A stretch of 5,904 nt of DNA, taken from the NCBI GenBank assembly GCA_035406685.1, contig DAONLM010000189.1:1-5904 (forward strand). The letters run 5' to 3'. The position numbers and the translations under genes are program-made. Shown in pieces: positions 5,751 to 5,904 of this stretch. Numbering within the stretch: position 1 is the first letter of the stretch; every line of letters starts with the position of its first letter. This DNA comes from DAONLM01 sp035406685 (lineage in GTDB: Bacteria; Spirochaetota; GWE2-31-10; MWDO01). The notes under the pieces are model-generated. The model was not told the DNA's origin. It saw nothing but the letters and a program-made list of their open reading frames with translations, and made no database searches.

Positions 5751-5904
5751 AATATTATTCTTTTCAGGCAAAAATCTGAGCCGAAAAAGAGAATATAATA
5801 GAGTTCCTGATCGATGTAGAAGGGGATATCCGGGTGTATCCTCTCATCTTTATCCTTATACCATTTCACCTTCCTTGCTCTCATATCCTCTATCTTATTC
5901 TTCA
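5744..5904 (-). CDS. 3' end of an unrecognised minus-strand gene (5'-truncated by the window edge)
   Basis: Read on the minus strand from the window edge, one frame stays open for 52 codons and stops at TAA (5744-5746). The other two minus-strand frames close within five codons. The encoded segment is charged and ordinary for a folded protein: R-A-R-K-V-K-W-Y-K-D-K-D-E, then H-P-D-I-P-F-Y-I-D-Q-E-L-Y-Y, and a hydrophobic end. GC is about 38% over 5761-5904 and 45% in 5821-5880, against about 17% in the 180 bases before, which supports coding here and may mark a gene of different origin. I do not recognise the family. The last residues (C-L-K-R-I-I-F-L), encoded where GC drops, could be an extension past a degraded original end. 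The plus-strand frame across the same bases is also partly open but encodes an implausibly hydrophobic peptide, so minus is preferred. It is convergent with the binding-protein gene. Confidence 0.5.
   Translation of the reverse strand, partial: KNKIEDMRARKVKWYKDKDERIHPDIPFYIDQELYYILFFGSDFCLKRIIFL

Noticed and set aside
5806..5904. Plus-strand coding in the last 100 bases
   Set aside because: The frame is open, but the peptide is almost all Ile, Leu, Phe and Pro with no start or ribosome site; the minus-strand reading is far more protein-like.
1..5904. CRISPR array, tRNA, insertion sequence, toxin-antitoxin or defence genes
   Set aside because: No regularly spaced repeats, cloverleaf, transposase motif with terminal repeats, or small paired frames of that type were seen on either strand.

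Overview
The window is very AT-rich and contains four complete plus-strand protein genes and, at the right edge, the 3' end of a minus-strand gene. The best guess for the source is a low-GC spirochaete. Three things point that way. The lipoprotein lipobox (L-F-F-G-C) is loose, with Phe at -3, which suits the relaxed spirochaete pattern. Two of the genes (1596-2426 and 2513-4063) read like the spirochaete-restricted uncharacterised families I recall as DUF6675 and DUF5312. Binding-protein-dependent sugar uptake is also common in that phylum. A thermophilic AT-rich lineage such as Exilispira is possible, but this is inference and other low-GC anaerobes are not excluded.

Layout. Positions 1-171 hold a leader with AT-rich inverted repeats and a good sigma-70-type promoter. 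It drives a two-gene unit: a C-terminal processing protease (CtpA/Prc, family S41) with an intact Ser-Lys-Gln catalytic set, and 17 bp later a small secreted protein of unknown function. After an 86-bp gap with its own possible -10 element comes a 516-residue cytoplasmic, helical protein of unknown function. A 198-bp spacer follows. It contains two TTGCAA-centred palindromes and then a near-perfect promoter (TTGACA, 16 bp, TATAAT). This promoter serves a single gene for a sugar-type ABC-transporter binding lipoprotein, which is closed by a strong intrinsic terminator at 5537-5568. The last 330 bases are mostly very AT-rich non-coding DNA (about 17% GC at 5581-5760). GC then rises sharply (about 38% over 5761-5904) with an open minus-strand frame that runs off the window.

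How the genes fit together. The protease and the secreted protein probably form one envelope-related transcription unit; the second could be a partner or substrate of the protease, but nothing in the sequence proves this. The binding lipoprotein would capture a carbohydrate or similar solute outside the inner membrane and hand it to permeases encoded elsewhere, since none lie in this window. I found no tRNA, rRNA, CRISPR array, insertion sequence or recognisable defence system. The most interesting items are the two uncharacterised lineage-type genes, the candidate operator pair before the binding-protein gene, and the compositionally distinct partial gene at the right edge.
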